Source: Cytobacillus gottheilii
Lineage (GTDB): Bacteria; Bacillota; Bacilli; Bacillales; Cytobacillaceae
Length of the DNA: 64,000 nt
Reading direction: 5' to 3'
NCBI RefSeq assembly: GCF_001636345.1
Contig: NZ_KV440945.1
Span: 1,837,631 to 1,901,630 of the forward strand
The position numbers and the translations under genes were made by a program. Below are positions 36,440 to 45,953 of the stretch, piece after piece; the stretch's first letter is position 1; each line of letters starts with the position of its first letter. Below the pieces are notes generated by a model. That model searched no databases and was not told the DNA's origin. It worked only from the letters and a program-made list of their open reading frames with translations.

Positions 36440-37156
36440 ATGGATCAAAATGCAAAAATTTTAGTTGTAGATGATGAGGAAAGAATTCGCCGCTTATTAA
36501 AGATGTACCTAGAGAGAGAAGATTACATAATTGAAGAAGCTGAAGATGGGAATGAGGCATTAGAAAAAGCACTTCATAATGAATATGATGTCATACTTCT
36601 CGACTTAATGATGCCAGGAAAAGACGGACTTGAAGTGTGCCGTGAAATTAGAGAAAAAAAAGCGACACCTATTATCATGCTGACAGCTAAGGGAGAAGAA
36701 GTAAACCGGGTCCAAGGTTTTGAGGTTGGAACAGATGATTATATCGTAAAACCGTTTAGTCCGAGAGAAGTCGTTCTGCGAGTAAAAGCACTGCTCCGCC
36801 GTTCTTCTGCTTCAAGTTATGTGCAGGCAGAACCGTCAGCTAAAGATGTAATCGTTTTTCAGCATTTAACAATTGATAATGATGCACATAGAGTTTTAGC
36901 GGATGGAAAAGAAGTTAGTTTAACTCCGAAGGAATATGAACTGCTGTATTTTCTGGCGAAGTCTCCTGATAAGGTATTTGATCGGGAACAGCTTCTTAAA
37001 GAAGTTTGGCACTATGAGTTTTTCGGAGATTTAAGAACAGTTGATACCCATGTGAAACGACTGCGCGAAAAGCTGAATAAGGTTTCAGAACAGGCAGCAA
37101 GAATGATTGTGACTGTTTGGGGAGTAGGCTATAAATTCGAGGTTATTAATGAATGA
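36440..37156 (+). CDS. resD: Response regulator ResD
   Basis: The 238-aa OmpR-family regulator activates respiration and oxygen-limitation genes. The receiver domain contains [12 protein letters not shown], the phosphoacceptor Asp in [11 protein letters not shown], and the conserved Lys in [13 protein letters not shown] winged helix ([17 protein letters not shown] to [20 protein letters not shown]) follows. ATG 36440 has AAGGAG 9 nt upstream; an in-frame ATG at 36431 abuts the ribosome binding site. It overlaps resE by 4 nt. Confidence 0.94.
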   Translation: MDQNAKILVVDDEERIRRLLKMYLEREDYIIEEAEDGNEALEKALHNEYDVILLDLMMPGKDGLEVCREIREKKATPIIMLTAKGEEVNRVQGFEVGTDDYIVKPFSPREVVLRVKALLRRSSASSYVQAEPSAKDVIVFQHLTIDNDAHRVLADGKEVSLTPKEYELLYFLAKSPDKVFDREQLLKEVWHYEFFGDLRTVDTHVKRLREKLNKVSEQAARMIVTVWGVGYKFEVINE

Positions 37157-38937
37157 TGCTTTGGCGAAGTGTAGTAGGTAAGCTGTGGATTACCATTATC
37201 CTGCTCGTTTCCTTTGTTTTATTTATTTTAACAGTCATGCTATTAGAGTTTTTTGAAAACTATCATATAGATGAAACTGATAAGGGACTAGAAGCCACAG
37301 CCATAAAGATTTCAAGGATTCTAGAAGAACATGATCAGGATATAGGTCTAGAGATTGCCTGGGAATTGATTGATGATGTTACAAAAGTCATTATTATTAA
37401 GGAAGATGATGAATATTATTATTCTCCCAATCACTTGAATGATTCAGAAAAATTGCCTATTTCGTATTTAAGAGATGATGATGAATTAAATCAAGTCTTT
37501 ACGGATGATCATACTGTTCGAAAAATATCTTCCTATTTTTCAGCTAATCCAGAAGATGAAGACGAGGCAAGGGCATTAATAATTGGTGTTCCGCTTCCTG
37601 CTAATGAGAGTGAAGATGGCGCCGTCTTTATTTATCAATCAATCGAAGTAATGCAGGAAACAACAAAAACAACAACAAAATTCATCCTTCTGGCGGCTGG
37701 TGTGGCAATCATATTAACCACTATTTTTGCTTTCTTCTTATCAACGAGGATTACTGCGCCGCTCCGAAAAATGCGGGAAGCCGTTTCGGAGGCAGCTAAG
37801 GGAAAATTTGATACGAAGGTTCCATTTTTGTCTTATGACGAAATCGGAGAATTGGCTACCGCCTTTAACCAAATGGGTAGGCAGCTTAAATTTAATATGG
37901 ATGCCCTGAGCCAGGAAAAAGAACAGCTCGCAAGTATTTTAAGCGGAATGGCAGATGGAGTCATTACCTTTAATCGCGATGGAACGATATTGATTACCAA
38001 TCCACCTGCAGAGAGGTTTTTGCAAAGCTGGTATTTTGAAAAAGGCAATGAACATAATCATACTTCAGAAGCAGTGCCGTCAAAAGTAAGTGAGCTATTT
38101 CAGCTTGCAGTCAGTACGGAAAAGGAGCAGGTTGGCGAATTGTCCATCCAGGGCCGCTTCTGGGTCATGATCATCAGTCCTCTCTATAATCAGAAGAATA
38201 TTCGCGGAGCCGTTGCTGTTATTCGTGATATGACAGAAGAAAGACAGCTCGATAAGCTGCGGAAAGACTTTATTGCCAATGTTTCACATGAGTTAAGAAC
38301 ACCAATCGCAATGATGCAGGGCTATAGTGAGGCAATTGTTGACAATATAGCTTCCACAGAGGAAGAAAAAAATGAGATGATTAAGGTCATTCACGATGAA
38401 TCACTGCGGATGGGACGCCTTGTAAATGAACTGCTAGATCTCGCAAGAATGGAAGCAGGGCATATTCAGTTAACAAAAGAGCAGGTTGATGTAACTCCTT
38501 TTATCCAAAAAATCATCCGTAAATTCCAAGGACTGGCCAAAGAAAAAGGCATCTCTTTGGGAGAGCTGCTGCAAGGAGATTATGTCTTTATGTTTGATCC
38601 GGATCGTTTGGAGCAGGTTTTAACAAACTTAATTGATAATGCCATGCGGCACACACCGGAGAGAGGAACAATTTCCGTTGCCTCGAGTATGGATGAACGC
38701 GGTTTGTACATGGAGGTAGCCGACTCTGGATCAGGAATTCCGGAAGAAGATCTGCCGTTTATCTTCGAACGATTTTACAAAGAGGACAAGGCAAGAACAC
38801 GAGGAAGATCCGGTACAGGTCTGGGCTTAGCTATTGCAAAGAATATTATTGATGCACATAAAGGTCATATTACTGTGCAGAGCAGGCTTGGACATGGTAC
38901 GACATTTTCTATATTTATTCCGCGAAATATTGAATAA
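37153..38937 (+). CDS. resE: Sensor histidine kinase ResE
   Basis: The 594-aa sensor has two membrane helices (about 10-33 and 175-197) around an extracytoplasmic domain, then HAMP ([23 protein letters not shown]), a PAS-like part ([17 protein letters not shown]), the HisKA motif [22 protein letters not shown] with the phospho-His, and a HATPase domain ([37 protein letters not shown]). It partners ResD. The start codon overlaps the resD stop. Confidence 0.94.
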   Translation: MMLWRSVVGKLWITIILLVSFVLFILTVMLLEFFENYHIDETDKGLEATAIKISRILEEHDQDIGLEIAWELIDDVTKVIIIKEDDEYYYSPNHLNDSEKLPISYLRDDDELNQVFTDDHTVRKISSYFSANPEDEDEARALIIGVPLPANESEDGAVFIYQSIEVMQETTKTTTKFILLAAGVAIILTTIFAFFLSTRITAPLRKMREAVSEAAKGKFDTKVPFLSYDEIGELATAFNQMGRQLKFNMDALSQEKEQLASILSGMADGVITFNRDGTILITNPPAERFLQSWYFEKGNEHNHTSEAVPSKVSELFQLAVSTEKEQVGELSIQGRFWVMIISPLYNQKNIRGAVAVIRDMTEERQLDKLRKDFIANVSHELRTPIAMMQGYSEAIVDNIASTEEEKNEMIKVIHDESLRMGRLVNELLDLARMEAGHIQLTKEQVDVTPFIQKIIRKFQGLAKEKGISLGELLQGDYVFMFDPDRLEQVLTNLIDNAMRHTPERGTISVASSMDERGLYMEVADSGSGIPEEDLPFIFERFYKEDKARTRGRSGTGLGLAIAKNIIDAHKGHITVQSRLGHGTTFSIFIPRNIE

Positions 38938-38998
38938 ATGCTAAAAATATGCCGATTGTTCTTGATTCACAAGAAACAATCACATATGATGAATAGGA

Positions 38999-39037
38999 GA
39001 AAGGAAGGATATGGCATTGTGATCCTTCCTTTTTTCT
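38999..39037 (+). terminator. Terminator after resE
   Basis: AAGGAAGGAT/ATCCTTCCTT followed by TTTTC. A second stem GATTGTT-CTTG/CAAG-AAACAATC (38953-38981) lies just before it without a T-tract. Confidence 0.82.
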
Positions 39038-39060
39038 ATGATAAATATTATATTTAGATT

Positions 39061-39086
39061 GTAACTTTTTATCCTGAATTTACGAC
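39061..39086 (+). promoter_or_regulatory. Sigma-X autoregulatory promoter
   Basis: GTAAC (39061-39065), a 17-bp spacer and CGAC (39083-39086) match the ECF sigma-X consensus fully, 28 bp before sigX. Confidence 0.8.
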
Positions 39087-39113
39087 TATTATATTGAACG
39101 GGGAGGGGAATCG

Positions 39114-39653
39114 ATGGACTCCGTTTTTGATGACCTATACAATAAATATCATCATGACGTTTTTCAATTTTTATTTTATATGGTAAGAAACAAGGAACTG
39201 GCCGAGGATTTGGTGCAAGAAGTATATATAAGAGTATTGAAATCCTATGAAAAATTTGAGGGGAAAAGCAGTGAAAAAACCTGGCTTTTTTCGATTGCCC
39301 GAAACGTTGCAATCGACTCATTCCGCAAGCAAAAAGGATGGAAGCAGAAACTGATCGAAACCTTTGATTGGTCAACACATCAAGTGAAGGATGATCTGCC
39401 TATACCAGAAGATATCCTCATGCAGAAGGAAGAAGTGCGCGTAATGTATAAATGCCTAGGCTATTGTACGGTTGATCAGAGATCTGTCATTGTGATGAGA
39501 TATATACAAGAATTAACAATTACTGAAACGGCTGAGGCGTTGAACTGGACGGAAAGCAAAGTCAAAACAACTCAGCATAGGGCACTAAAAGTGCTAAAGA
39601 AACATATGGAAGAATTAATGGTAAAGGAGGGTGTGGATAATGCGGAAGAATGA
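39114..39653 (+). CDS. sigX: ECF RNA polymerase sigma factor SigX
   Basis: The 179-aa extracytoplasmic-function sigma factor should control cell-envelope charge and antimicrobial peptide resistance genes. Region 2 (DVFQFLFYMVRNKELAEDLVQEVYIRVLKSYEKFEGKS, TWLFSIARNVAIDSFRKQKG) and region 4 (RYIQELTITETAEALNWTESKVKTTQHRALKVLKK) are clear. GGGGAGGGG precedes the ATG. A matching promoter is upstream and the anti-sigma gene overlaps its end. Confidence 0.93.
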   Translation: MDSVFDDLYNKYHHDVFQFLFYMVRNKELAEDLVQEVYIRVLKSYEKFEGKSSEKTWLFSIARNVAIDSFRKQKGWKQKLIETFDWSTHQVKDDLPIPEDILMQKEEVRVMYKCLGYCTVDQRSVIVMRYIQELTITETAEALNWTESKVKTTQHRALKVLKKHMEELMVKEGVDNAEE

Positions 39654-40887
39654 ACATAGCGATAGGGATATCGAAGAGTTATTAAAACAAATGCCAAAAG
39701 TGAAAGATCAGCGCGGAAAACGGGAAGTTTATCAAAATGTGACCATGAAAATGAACCGGCGAAAACGGCAGACATGGCTTATTCCTACAGCAGCGGCCGC
39801 TGCCGCACTGCTTCTTTTGGTTATTCTTATCCCTGGAATGATGGGCGGGCAAGATACCGCTGAAGAATCCTCGAGCGGTTCAAACGAATCGGCGCAATAT
39901 AGTACTGCTACCAATGAATCAGCTGATAGAGCTGAAAGTACTCAGGAAGAAGATACAAGTTCATCCGAGAATGACTTTACAAGTAATGAAAATCCTAAGA
40001 ATACTATAGATGATGATCAAGGCGTTAAATCCGAGGGGGAAATACAACGGGAAAGTGACTATACAACAGCTGTATATGAAGAGGAACTTCAGGATCAGGA
40101 AGTACTCACATATCCCATACTGGATAATGCAGTCCAAAATATAGTTTCTGTCAGTGTTTTAGTTCCTAAAGAAGATGGGAAATCAAAGTTTGATTTATAT
40201 AAAGAAACAATGCCATTGTTAACAGAAGAACAATGGGGATTATCCGACAATTATCCATTGGAAGCTGATCTTATTTATAATGATGAGCAGAAAACGCTGA
40301 CTGTTGACATGTTTGAAGATCATGGATATAGCTATGGTCCTGCCAATAGTCTATTTATCAATACTGTACTAAGCAATCTATGGTCTGATTTTGATCTTGA
40401 AAAAATCACATTAATGACTGATGGAGAGCCAGGCGTTGATTTTGAACACAATGAGCCAATCACAGAGTTTAGTCCTAATGATGTTACAGCTTATCCTGGA
40501 TACTATCTATTTTATCCGAATGACCAGGAGGAACAGCCAATGTTTGTTCCATATGTGCAGCTTGAACAGCCAGAAACAATTCAGGAAGTATTCAACTTCA
40601 TGAAACAAGATGTTGATACACATTTTCTAAAGGCATCAATTCCAGAAGATATTGATTTTGAAGCGAATGTAGATGATGAAACAGTAGTGATCACGTTTAC
40701 CGATGAGTCAGTAATCGAAGATAATGAAGAAACAGCGCATATGATTGAAGCCTTATTATTAACGGCTAAGGAATTTCATTACGAGCATGTCAGAGTGGAA
40801 AATGCAGATGTTGATACAATTGGCAGATTTAACCTCAGTCAGGAGCTGGAACTTCCAATTGCACCAAATCAAAAAGAGTTGCCTTAA
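39640..40887 (+). CDS. rsiX: Anti-sigma-X factor RsiX
   Basis: The 415-aa membrane anti-sigma factor has a cytoplasmic N-terminus (1-45), one transmembrane helix (about 46-67, WLIPTAAAAAALLLLVILIPG), a Ser/Glu/Asn-rich low-complexity stretch (about 72-135) and a large extracytoplasmic domain. AAAGGAGG lies 9 nt before ATG 39640, within the end of sigX, so the pair is coupled. Length and layout resemble B. subtilis RsiX. Confidence 0.9.
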   Translation: MRKNEHSDRDIEELLKQMPKVKDQRGKREVYQNVTMKMNRRKRQTWLIPTAAAAAALLLLVILIPGMMGGQDTAEESSSGSNESAQYSTATNESADRAESTQEEDTSSSENDFTSNENPKNTIDDDQGVKSEGEIQRESDYTTAVYEEELQDQEVLTYPILDNAVQNIVSVSVLVPKEDGKSKFDLYKETMPLLTEEQWGLSDNYPLEADLIYNDEQKTLTVDMFEDHGYSYGPANSLFINTVLSNLWSDFDLEKITLMTDGEPGVDFEHNEPITEFSPNDVTAYPGYYLFYPNDQEEQPMFVPYVQLEQPETIQEVFNFMKQDVDTHFLKASIPEDIDFEANVDDETVVITFTDESVIEDNEETAHMIEALLLTAKEFHYEHVRVENADVDTIGRFNLSQELELPIAPNQKELP

Positions 40888-40918
40888 AACGAGCCTATAT
40901 GCTCGTTTTTTTTTTTAT
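40885..40918 (+). terminator. Terminator after rsiX
   Basis: AAAACGAGC/GCTCGTTTT with a 6-nt loop and a run of T. Confidence 0.9.
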
Positions 40919-41143
40919 TGCATAATCACCCTGTATAGGGACACATACTAAAAAACGTGTCTTTGCTGAGAGACTCTTAATTATTAAATGTTCTAATTAT
41001 GTACATGCCTTCATAGGCTGTGAAAGAGAGTTTTAGAATAAAAGGCTGCTGCACATTTGAAATAAATTTCTGCTTTATTTGGTTGGAAAATATGTGCTTA
41101 AAGCTTCGAAAATAAGCTGCAGTCAAAATTAGGAGGAAAAACA

Positions 41144-42097
41144 TTGAAGGATTATATAAAGCGTTTATTAATCGCTGGGGGTTTGGCGCTTTGTGTTAGT
41201 TTGCTGTTTCTTGGTGGAAAGACAATAAAAGCTGAAACGTTTAATATTACGGACGAAACAACACACTGGATATGGCCAGCTGATGGAGTCATTACAGATA
41301 CTTTTGGGACAAGAAATGGAAAACATAAAGGAATTGATATAGCAGCAGACTCGGGAACACCTATTTACGCTGTAGATCAGGGTACGATCACGAAATCCTA
41401 TTATTCTGGTTCTTACGGTCATGTTATTTTTGTCAAACATAAGAATGGCACTGAAACGATATATGCCCATTTACAAGAGCGCCTTGGGGAAGAAGGAGAT
41501 GAAGTAGAACAAGGAGAGGTAATTGGCAAGATGGGCAGTACTGGAAACTCTTCTGGCGTACATTTACATTTCGAAATACATAAACATGAATGGACATATG
41601 AAAAAGAGAATGCTCTTGATCCATTTTTAGCTTTTGGTCCTGAATCACTGGGTGATTCAGTCGAAGTATTTGGAAGAGAGGATTCTGCTGTTAACATAAG
41701 GACTGCAGCTGTACTCAATGAATTTGGTTCAAGAGGACAGAATTATGATCATGAATCAGAGGAAGATGAAAACAATAGTGCAAAAAAGACAGAGGAACAT
41801 GAGTCTATTACCCATATTGTGCAGAGCGGTGAAACCCTATGGGATATTTCAGTTCAGTATAAAATGGATGTCATCTCCATTCAAGAGGCAAACAAGCTTG
41901 ACTCAGATCATATTGAGCCTGAACAAAGTTTAATAATTCCCGACATAGATCCTGATAAGGTTTATTTGGTGAAAAGAGGGGATACCTTGTCTTCTATTGC
42001 TGAAGAGAAGAATCTTACAGTACAAGAGTTAAAAGATTTAAATATGTTAAAAGACGATACAATTCAAATAAATGAAAGAATCATGATCTCAAATTAA
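41144..42097 (+). CDS. M23-family peptidoglycan endopeptidase with two LysM domains
   Basis: The 317-aa protein has an N-terminal signal or anchor helix (residues 8-27). The lytic metallopeptidase domain is at about 43-165, with the zinc ligands in GKHKGIDIAADSGTP (His, Asp) and VHLHFEIHKH (HxH). An Asp/Glu/Lys-rich linker follows, then two LysM modules (THIVQSGETLWDISVQYKMD and VYLVKRGDTLSSIAEEKNLT). It should cut peptide cross-links of the cell wall. It may act in growth or sporulation; SpoIIQ is a distant relative, but the LysM tail differs. The start is TTG with AGGAGG 7 nt before. I do not recall this gene at this place in B. subtilis. Confidence 0.87.
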   Translation: MKDYIKRLLIAGGLALCVSLLFLGGKTIKAETFNITDETTHWIWPADGVITDTFGTRNGKHKGIDIAADSGTPIYAVDQGTITKSYYSGSYGHVIFVKHKNGTETIYAHLQERLGEEGDEVEQGEVIGKMGSTGNSSGVHLHFEIHKHEWTYEKENALDPFLAFGPESLGDSVEVFGREDSAVNIRTAAVLNEFGSRGQNYDHESEEDENNSAKKTEEHESITHIVQSGETLWDISVQYKMDVISIQEANKLDSDHIEPEQSLIIPDIDPDKVYLVKRGDTLSSIAEEKNLTVQELKDLNMLKDDTIQINERIMISN

Positions 42098-42110
42098 CCT
42101 ACCTATTTTT

Positions 42111-42153
42111 CTCCTGCTCGATCGCTGTTTTTCAACAGAGCAGGAGTTTTTTA
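42111..42153 (+). terminator. Terminator after the M23/LysM gene
   Basis: CTCCTGCTC/GAGCAGGAG with an inner CTGTT/AACAG stem, then six T. Confidence 0.9.
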
Positions 42154-42230
42154 GTGAGAAAATCAAACTTGTCCATTGCCTGATTTTTCTGATAAGCGTA
42201 TAATGATGTCTAAATTAAGGGGGAGATTAC

Positions 42231-43043
42231 ATGCTCACGGATTATCATAATCATTTGGAAAACGGAACGCTATCATTAGATTATTTAACAAAATTTACAG
42301 GTAAGGCAAAAGAACTTGGAATAGAAAGCTTTGGTATTTCAGAACATGCTTATCATTTTTACCAGACGGCTGATATATTACAGAATCCATGGGTAAATGA
42401 AAGACGCTATTACGATATGAAAGACTATGAAGCTTTATTTCAGCATGCTTGGAAACGTGATATAGATGTCAAAATGTCAATAGAAATGGATTATACTCCA
42501 GGAAAGCATAAAGAAATGGAGCAATTTATCAAAAGCTATGATTTCGATTATGTGATTGGCTCCATTCATTGGGTCGGTGACTTCGGCATTGATTTAGCTG
42601 AGTACAGAAAAGAATGGGACAGAAGAGACGTTGCACAAGTCTATAAGGCTTATTTTGACCAGGTTGTTACATTGGCAGAGTCTAATTTATTTGATATCGT
42701 CGGTCATCTTGATTTAGTGAAAATATTTAAATATGTACCAGATGATGAAGAATTTTTATTCCAGCAATATGAACGGGCAACTGATGCATTAGCGAAGTCA
42801 AAGACTTGTGTAGAAATCAGCACGGCCGGGTTAAGAAAACCGGTTGGCGAAATATATCCAGATCCTAGATTGCTGCAAAAATGCTTCGAGAAAAACATTC
42901 CGATTGTTTTATCATCAGATGCCCATTTCCCAGAACATGTCGGAGCGAACTTTGATCAAGCTTTGAAACTTGCAAAAGAGATTGGTTATACATCAATTAT
43001 GACTTTTTCAAAGGGAGAAAGAAAAGAATACCCGATTGGCTAA
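42231..43043 (+). CDS. PHP-domain phosphatase (histidinol-phosphatase-like)
   Basis: The 270-aa PHP-fold hydrolase shows metal-binding motifs MLTDYHNHLENGTL, FGISEHAYHF, IEMDYTPG, GSIHWVGDFG, GHLDLVKIF and SSDAHFPEHVG. Members of this group include histidinol-phosphatase (HisJ/HisK). No histidine operon is adjacent, so the substrate stays open. GGGGGAG precedes the ATG. It converges with serA on a shared hairpin. Confidence 0.82.
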   Translation: MLTDYHNHLENGTLSLDYLTKFTGKAKELGIESFGISEHAYHFYQTADILQNPWVNERRYYDMKDYEALFQHAWKRDIDVKMSIEMDYTPGKHKEMEQFIKSYDFDYVIGSIHWVGDFGIDLAEYRKEWDRRDVAQVYKAYFDQVVTLAESNLFDIVGHLDLVKIFKYVPDDEEFLFQQYERATDALAKSKTCVEISTAGLRKPVGEIYPDPRLLQKCFEKNIPIVLSSDAHFPEHVGANFDQALKLAKEIGYTSIMTFSKGERKEYPIG

Positions 43044-43073
43044 CGAGACGGATTGAGAAGGAAATAAAATAAT

Positions 43074-43112
43074 AAAGCGCGCTGCATATTTGCGGCGCGC
43101 TTTAAGCTTTTG
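43074..43112. terminator. Bidirectional terminator between the PHP gene and serA
   Basis: AAAGCGCGC/GCGCGCTTT with a 12-nt loop; T-rich on one side and A-rich on the other. Confidence 0.82.
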
Positions 43113-43129
43113 TTAAAGGTATTCAACTG

Positions 43130-44704
43130 CTAAAGCAAAATGGAATTAATGGATACAATGTCCTCTAACTTAGATAAAGCGGATAATGTTTGTTCCTCTA
43201 TTGGATTATCAAATGATAAGACCATAATCGCTTCTCCACCGGCTTCTTTCCGGCCAACTTGCATGGTGGCAATATTGACTGATAAATCACCCAGAATTTT
43301 TCCTACGCGGCCAATGACCCCAGGGCGGTCCATATGCTGAATATATAGAAGGTTTCCATCTGGGAGAAAGTCAATATTAAAGCCATTTAAAAAAACAATT
43401 CGAGGACCATAATGATCAATATATGTTCCTCTCACAGTGAAAGCCGAGTCTTCTCCTTTAGCTGTCACCGTAATGCAATTAGAATAGCCAAATGCGTCTA
43501 CAGAGATTTTTTCACCAATTGTAATGCCGCGCTCTTTTGCTGTTAACAGGGCATTTACTTCATTTACATAAGCATCAATTCTGTTCTTGAAAAAGCCGGA
43601 AATTAGCGCTTTTGTTAAGTATGGTGTTTCTAAGTCTGTTGCCGATCCAGAATAGGTGATGCTCAATTCATGAATACCGGTTTTTACACATTGAGACAGG
43701 ATCGCTCCCATTTGTTTAGCGAGCTGATGAAAAGGCTGCAACTTAGCATATAAGTCTTTTGATATGGCAGGTAAATTGATTGAATTGGAAACAGGCATAT
43801 CTTCAAGAAATAACCGGACTTCCTTTGCAACTTGTGTAGCTACATTTAATTGTGCTTCTTTTGTTGATGCCCCGAGGTGAGGGGTGGCAATGACTTGATC
43901 AAATTTAAGAAGCGGGTGCTCTCCGGGCGGTTCTAATTCAAAAACATCAAGTGCTGCACCAGCCACATGCCCGCTCCCAATATAATCAGCGAGAGCGTGT
44001 TCATCAATGATGCCTCCGCGTGCACAATTTAAAAAATATACTCCTTTCTTGGTGAGTGATAAGCTTTTAGAATTAATAAGTCCTTTGGTTTCTGGAGTGA
44101 GTGGTGTATGTACGGTGATAATATCAGATGATTGAAGCAACTGCTCTAGTGATGCGGATTCAACGCCAATTTTAGCTGCACGTTCCTTAGTTAAAAATGG
44201 ATCAAAGACTGTGATCGTCATGCCAAATGCTTTGGCGCGTTTTGCAAGCTCTGCTCCGATTCTGCCTAATCCAACAATTCCTAATGTTTTTCCGTGAAGC
44301 TCCGTTCCAACAAATGTACTGCGTTTCCATTCTGTGTTTTTTACGCTTACATAAGCTTGTGGAATCCTTCTCATTAACGATGCCATCATGGCAAAGGTAT
44401 GCTCCGCAGTCGAGATTGTATTGCCGTCTGGTGCATTGACGACAACGATCCCTTTCTTAGTTGCAGCCGGAACATCAATATTGTCTACGCCTACTCCTGC
44501 TCTGCCAATAATTTTCAATTTAGGCATTTGATCCAGCAGCTGTTCAGTAACTTTAGTAGCACTTCTGACAAGCAAAGCATCAATGCTTTCAAGACGAACG
44601 GATGGATCATCACTTTTCTTCTGAATAATTGCTAGATTAGGCATGTCAAGAAGCGGTTTGAGTCCTTCAGCATTTATAGCATCTGAAACTAATACGGTAT
44701 ACAT
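43130..44704 (-). CDS. serA: D-3-phosphoglycerate dehydrogenase
   Basis: The 524-aa enzyme starts serine synthesis by oxidising 3-phosphoglycerate. The NAD-binding motif is [24 protein letters not shown], the catalytic Arg is in [13 protein letters not shown], and the Glu/His relay is in [11 protein letters not shown] and ATPHLGAST. An intervening domain and a C-terminal ACT domain ([33 protein letters not shown]) follow, which can sense serine. GGGGATC precedes the ATG. It is transcribed alone, divergent from ribU. Confidence 0.95.
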   Translation of the reverse strand: MYTVLVSDAINAEGLKPLLDMPNLAIIQKKSDDPSVRLESIDALLVRSATKVTEQLLDQMPKLKIIGRAGVGVDNIDVPAATKKGIVVVNAPDGNTISTAEHTFAMMASLMRRIPQAYVSVKNTEWKRSTFVGTELHGKTLGIVGLGRIGAELAKRAKAFGMTITVFDPFLTKERAAKIGVESASLEQLLQSSDIITVHTPLTPETKGLINSKSLSLTKKGVYFLNCARGGIIDEHALADYIGSGHVAGAALDVFELEPPGEHPLLKFDQVIATPHLGASTKEAQLNVATQVAKEVRLFLEDMPVSNSINLPAISKDLYAKLQPFHQLAKQMGAILSQCVKTGIHELSITYSGSATDLETPYLTKALISGFFKNRIDAYVNEVNALLTAKERGITIGEKISVDAFGYSNCITVTAKGEDSAFTVRGTYIDHYGPRIVFLNGFNIDFLPDGNLLYIQHMDRPGVIGRVGKILGDLSVNIATMQVGRKEAGGEAIMVLSFDNPIEEQTLSALSKLEDIVSINSILL

Positions 44705-44836
44705 AAGATCCCCCTGGAGAGTACGATTTTTTTGACTATTTTACAAGAACGCCAATAGTCTGTCAATTTAAATTATGCACTAATGTAAAAAGGAAACGCT
44801 TTAAAGAGTTAAAATACTTGGTCTGAGATTTATTTC

Positions 44837-44865
44837 TTCACAAAAGGATCTTTCTTCAGTATAAT
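44837..44865 (+). promoter_or_regulatory. Sigma-A promoter of the FMN riboswitch-ribU transcript
   Basis: TTCACA (44837-44842), a 17-bp spacer and a perfect TATAAT (44860-44865), 28 bp before the riboswitch. Confidence 0.8.
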
Positions 44866-44892
44866 GTACCTGTATGATAATTTAATATGGTC

Positions 44893-45066
44893 TATCTTCG
44901 GGGCAGGGTGAAATTCCCGACCGGCGGTGATAAGCGCAATGCTTTAAGCCCGCGAGCCTGATTGTATGGTGTGATGATGCACTTCACTCACAAGCCATAC
45001 GTTAAATTAAGCAGGATTTGGTGCGATTCCAAAGCCGACAGTACAGTCTGGATGGGAGAAGATGGA
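44893..45066 (+). promoter_or_regulatory. FMN riboswitch (RFN element)
   Basis: The conserved RFN blocks are present in order: ATCTTCGGGGCAGGGTGAAA, TTCCCGACCGGCGGT, the GCCCGCGAGC block, a variable arm, GGATTTGGTGCGATTCCAAAGC, and finally GACAGTACAGTCTGGATGGG with AGAAGATGGAG. It should bind FMN and switch off ribU by favouring the terminator at 45127-45157. Confidence 0.96.
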
Positions 45067-45126
45067 GGTTCCGCAAGCGTTCAAAAAATGCAGGATTTTG
45101 AGCGTTTATTAAAGCGTGCCTATTTC

Positions 45127-45157
45127 TCCCTCAAGTACACACTTGGGGGTTTTTTTA
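45127..45157 (+). terminator. Riboswitch-controlled terminator before ribU
   Basis: CCCTCAAG/CTTGGGGG with loop TACACA, followed by seven T, 65 nt before the ribU start. Confidence 0.88.
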
Positions 45158-45221
45158 TGCCGCTTACTTTGCTGAACCTTTCTTCTTTAGGAGAGATAGC
45201 CTAAAAAGGAGAGAGGAAAAA

Positions 45222-45812
45222 ATGAAAAAATTGAATGTAAAAGCTTATGTAGCAATTGGAATGCTGAGCAGTATCGCATATGTATTAATGCTGCTGAACT
45301 TCCCGCTGCCGCCATTTCCAAACTTTCTAATGATTGATTTCAGTGATATTCCTGCACTAATCGCTGCATTAATCTTTGGACCGCTGGCTGGCATTTTGGT
45401 TGAATTATTTAAAAATATTCTGGATTATTTTATGACAGGAAGTGCTACTGGAGTTCCTGTTGGACATATATCGAATTTCTTGGCAGGAATCTTATTTGTT
45501 CTTCCCGTTTACTATATTTTCAATCGTCTTAAATCGAAAAAAGGAATGACAATTGGACTGATCTCGGGTTCAATCATCATGGCGATTATGATGAGTGTTC
45601 TCAATTATATAGTGATTCTTCCGGCGTACACATTCTTTTTGAATTTTCCTGCGATGTCCGCTCCTGAAATGCGGACAATGGTTGTTACGGGGATCCTGCC
45701 TTTTAATATCATCAAAGGATTATTAATTGCAGCCGTATTTATGCTGATTTACTCTAAAATGAGTGTATGGATAACCAAACAAAGTCAAAATGCACTTAAA
45801 AGTGCCGTTTAA
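45222..45812 (+). CDS. ribU: Riboflavin transporter RibU (ECF S component)
   Basis: The 196-aa, six-helix substrate-binding subunit of an ECF transporter takes up riboflavin together with EcfAA'T. It has the family stretches MLLNFPLPPFPNFLMIDFSDIPALIAALIFGPLAGI and TGVPVGHISNFLAGI. AAAGGAGAG precedes the ATG. It is controlled by the FMN riboswitch. Its own terminator has been split by an IS element. No riboflavin synthesis genes occur in the window. Confidence 0.94.
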   Translation: MKKLNVKAYVAIGMLSSIAYVLMLLNFPLPPFPNFLMIDFSDIPALIAALIFGPLAGILVELFKNILDYFMTGSATGVPVGHISNFLAGILFVLPVYYIFNRLKSKKGMTIGLISGSIIMAIMMSVLNYIVILPAYTFFLNFPAMSAPEMRTMVVTGILPFNIIKGLLIAAVFMLIYSKMSVWITKQSQNALKSAV

Positions 45813-45820
45813 ATGTAAAA

Positions 45821-45843
45821 AGAGCAGCCTAAGAAGCTGCTCT
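45821..45843 (+). repeat. Left target-site duplication of the IS element (ribU terminator stem)
   Basis: A 23-bp copy with arms AGAGCAGC/GCTGCTCT and loop CTAAGAA. It is identical to 47404-47426. This copy has lost its T-tract to the insertion. Confidence 0.9.
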
Positions 45844-45857
45844 CAGATTGTAGACAA

Positions 45858-45903
45858 AAGGGGTTCGGAATGGTCTCATTCCGAACCCCTTTTGAAGTTT
45901 TTT
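45858..45903. terminator. Terminator-like hairpin at the left end of the IS
   Basis: A 16-bp stem AAAAGGGGTTCGGAAT/ATTCCGAACCCCTTTT with a GGTCTC loop, then GAAGTTTTTTT on the plus side. It can stop both the transposase message and read-through from ribU. Confidence 0.82.
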
Positions 45904-45953
45904 TCTATTTTTATTCCTTTAGAGGACAGAATGCAGCTATCCTATCCTAAGAT

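Noticed and set aside
44962-45204. 80-codon ORF inside the ribU leader
   Set aside because: It lies within the FMN riboswitch and its terminator; no ribosome binding site.
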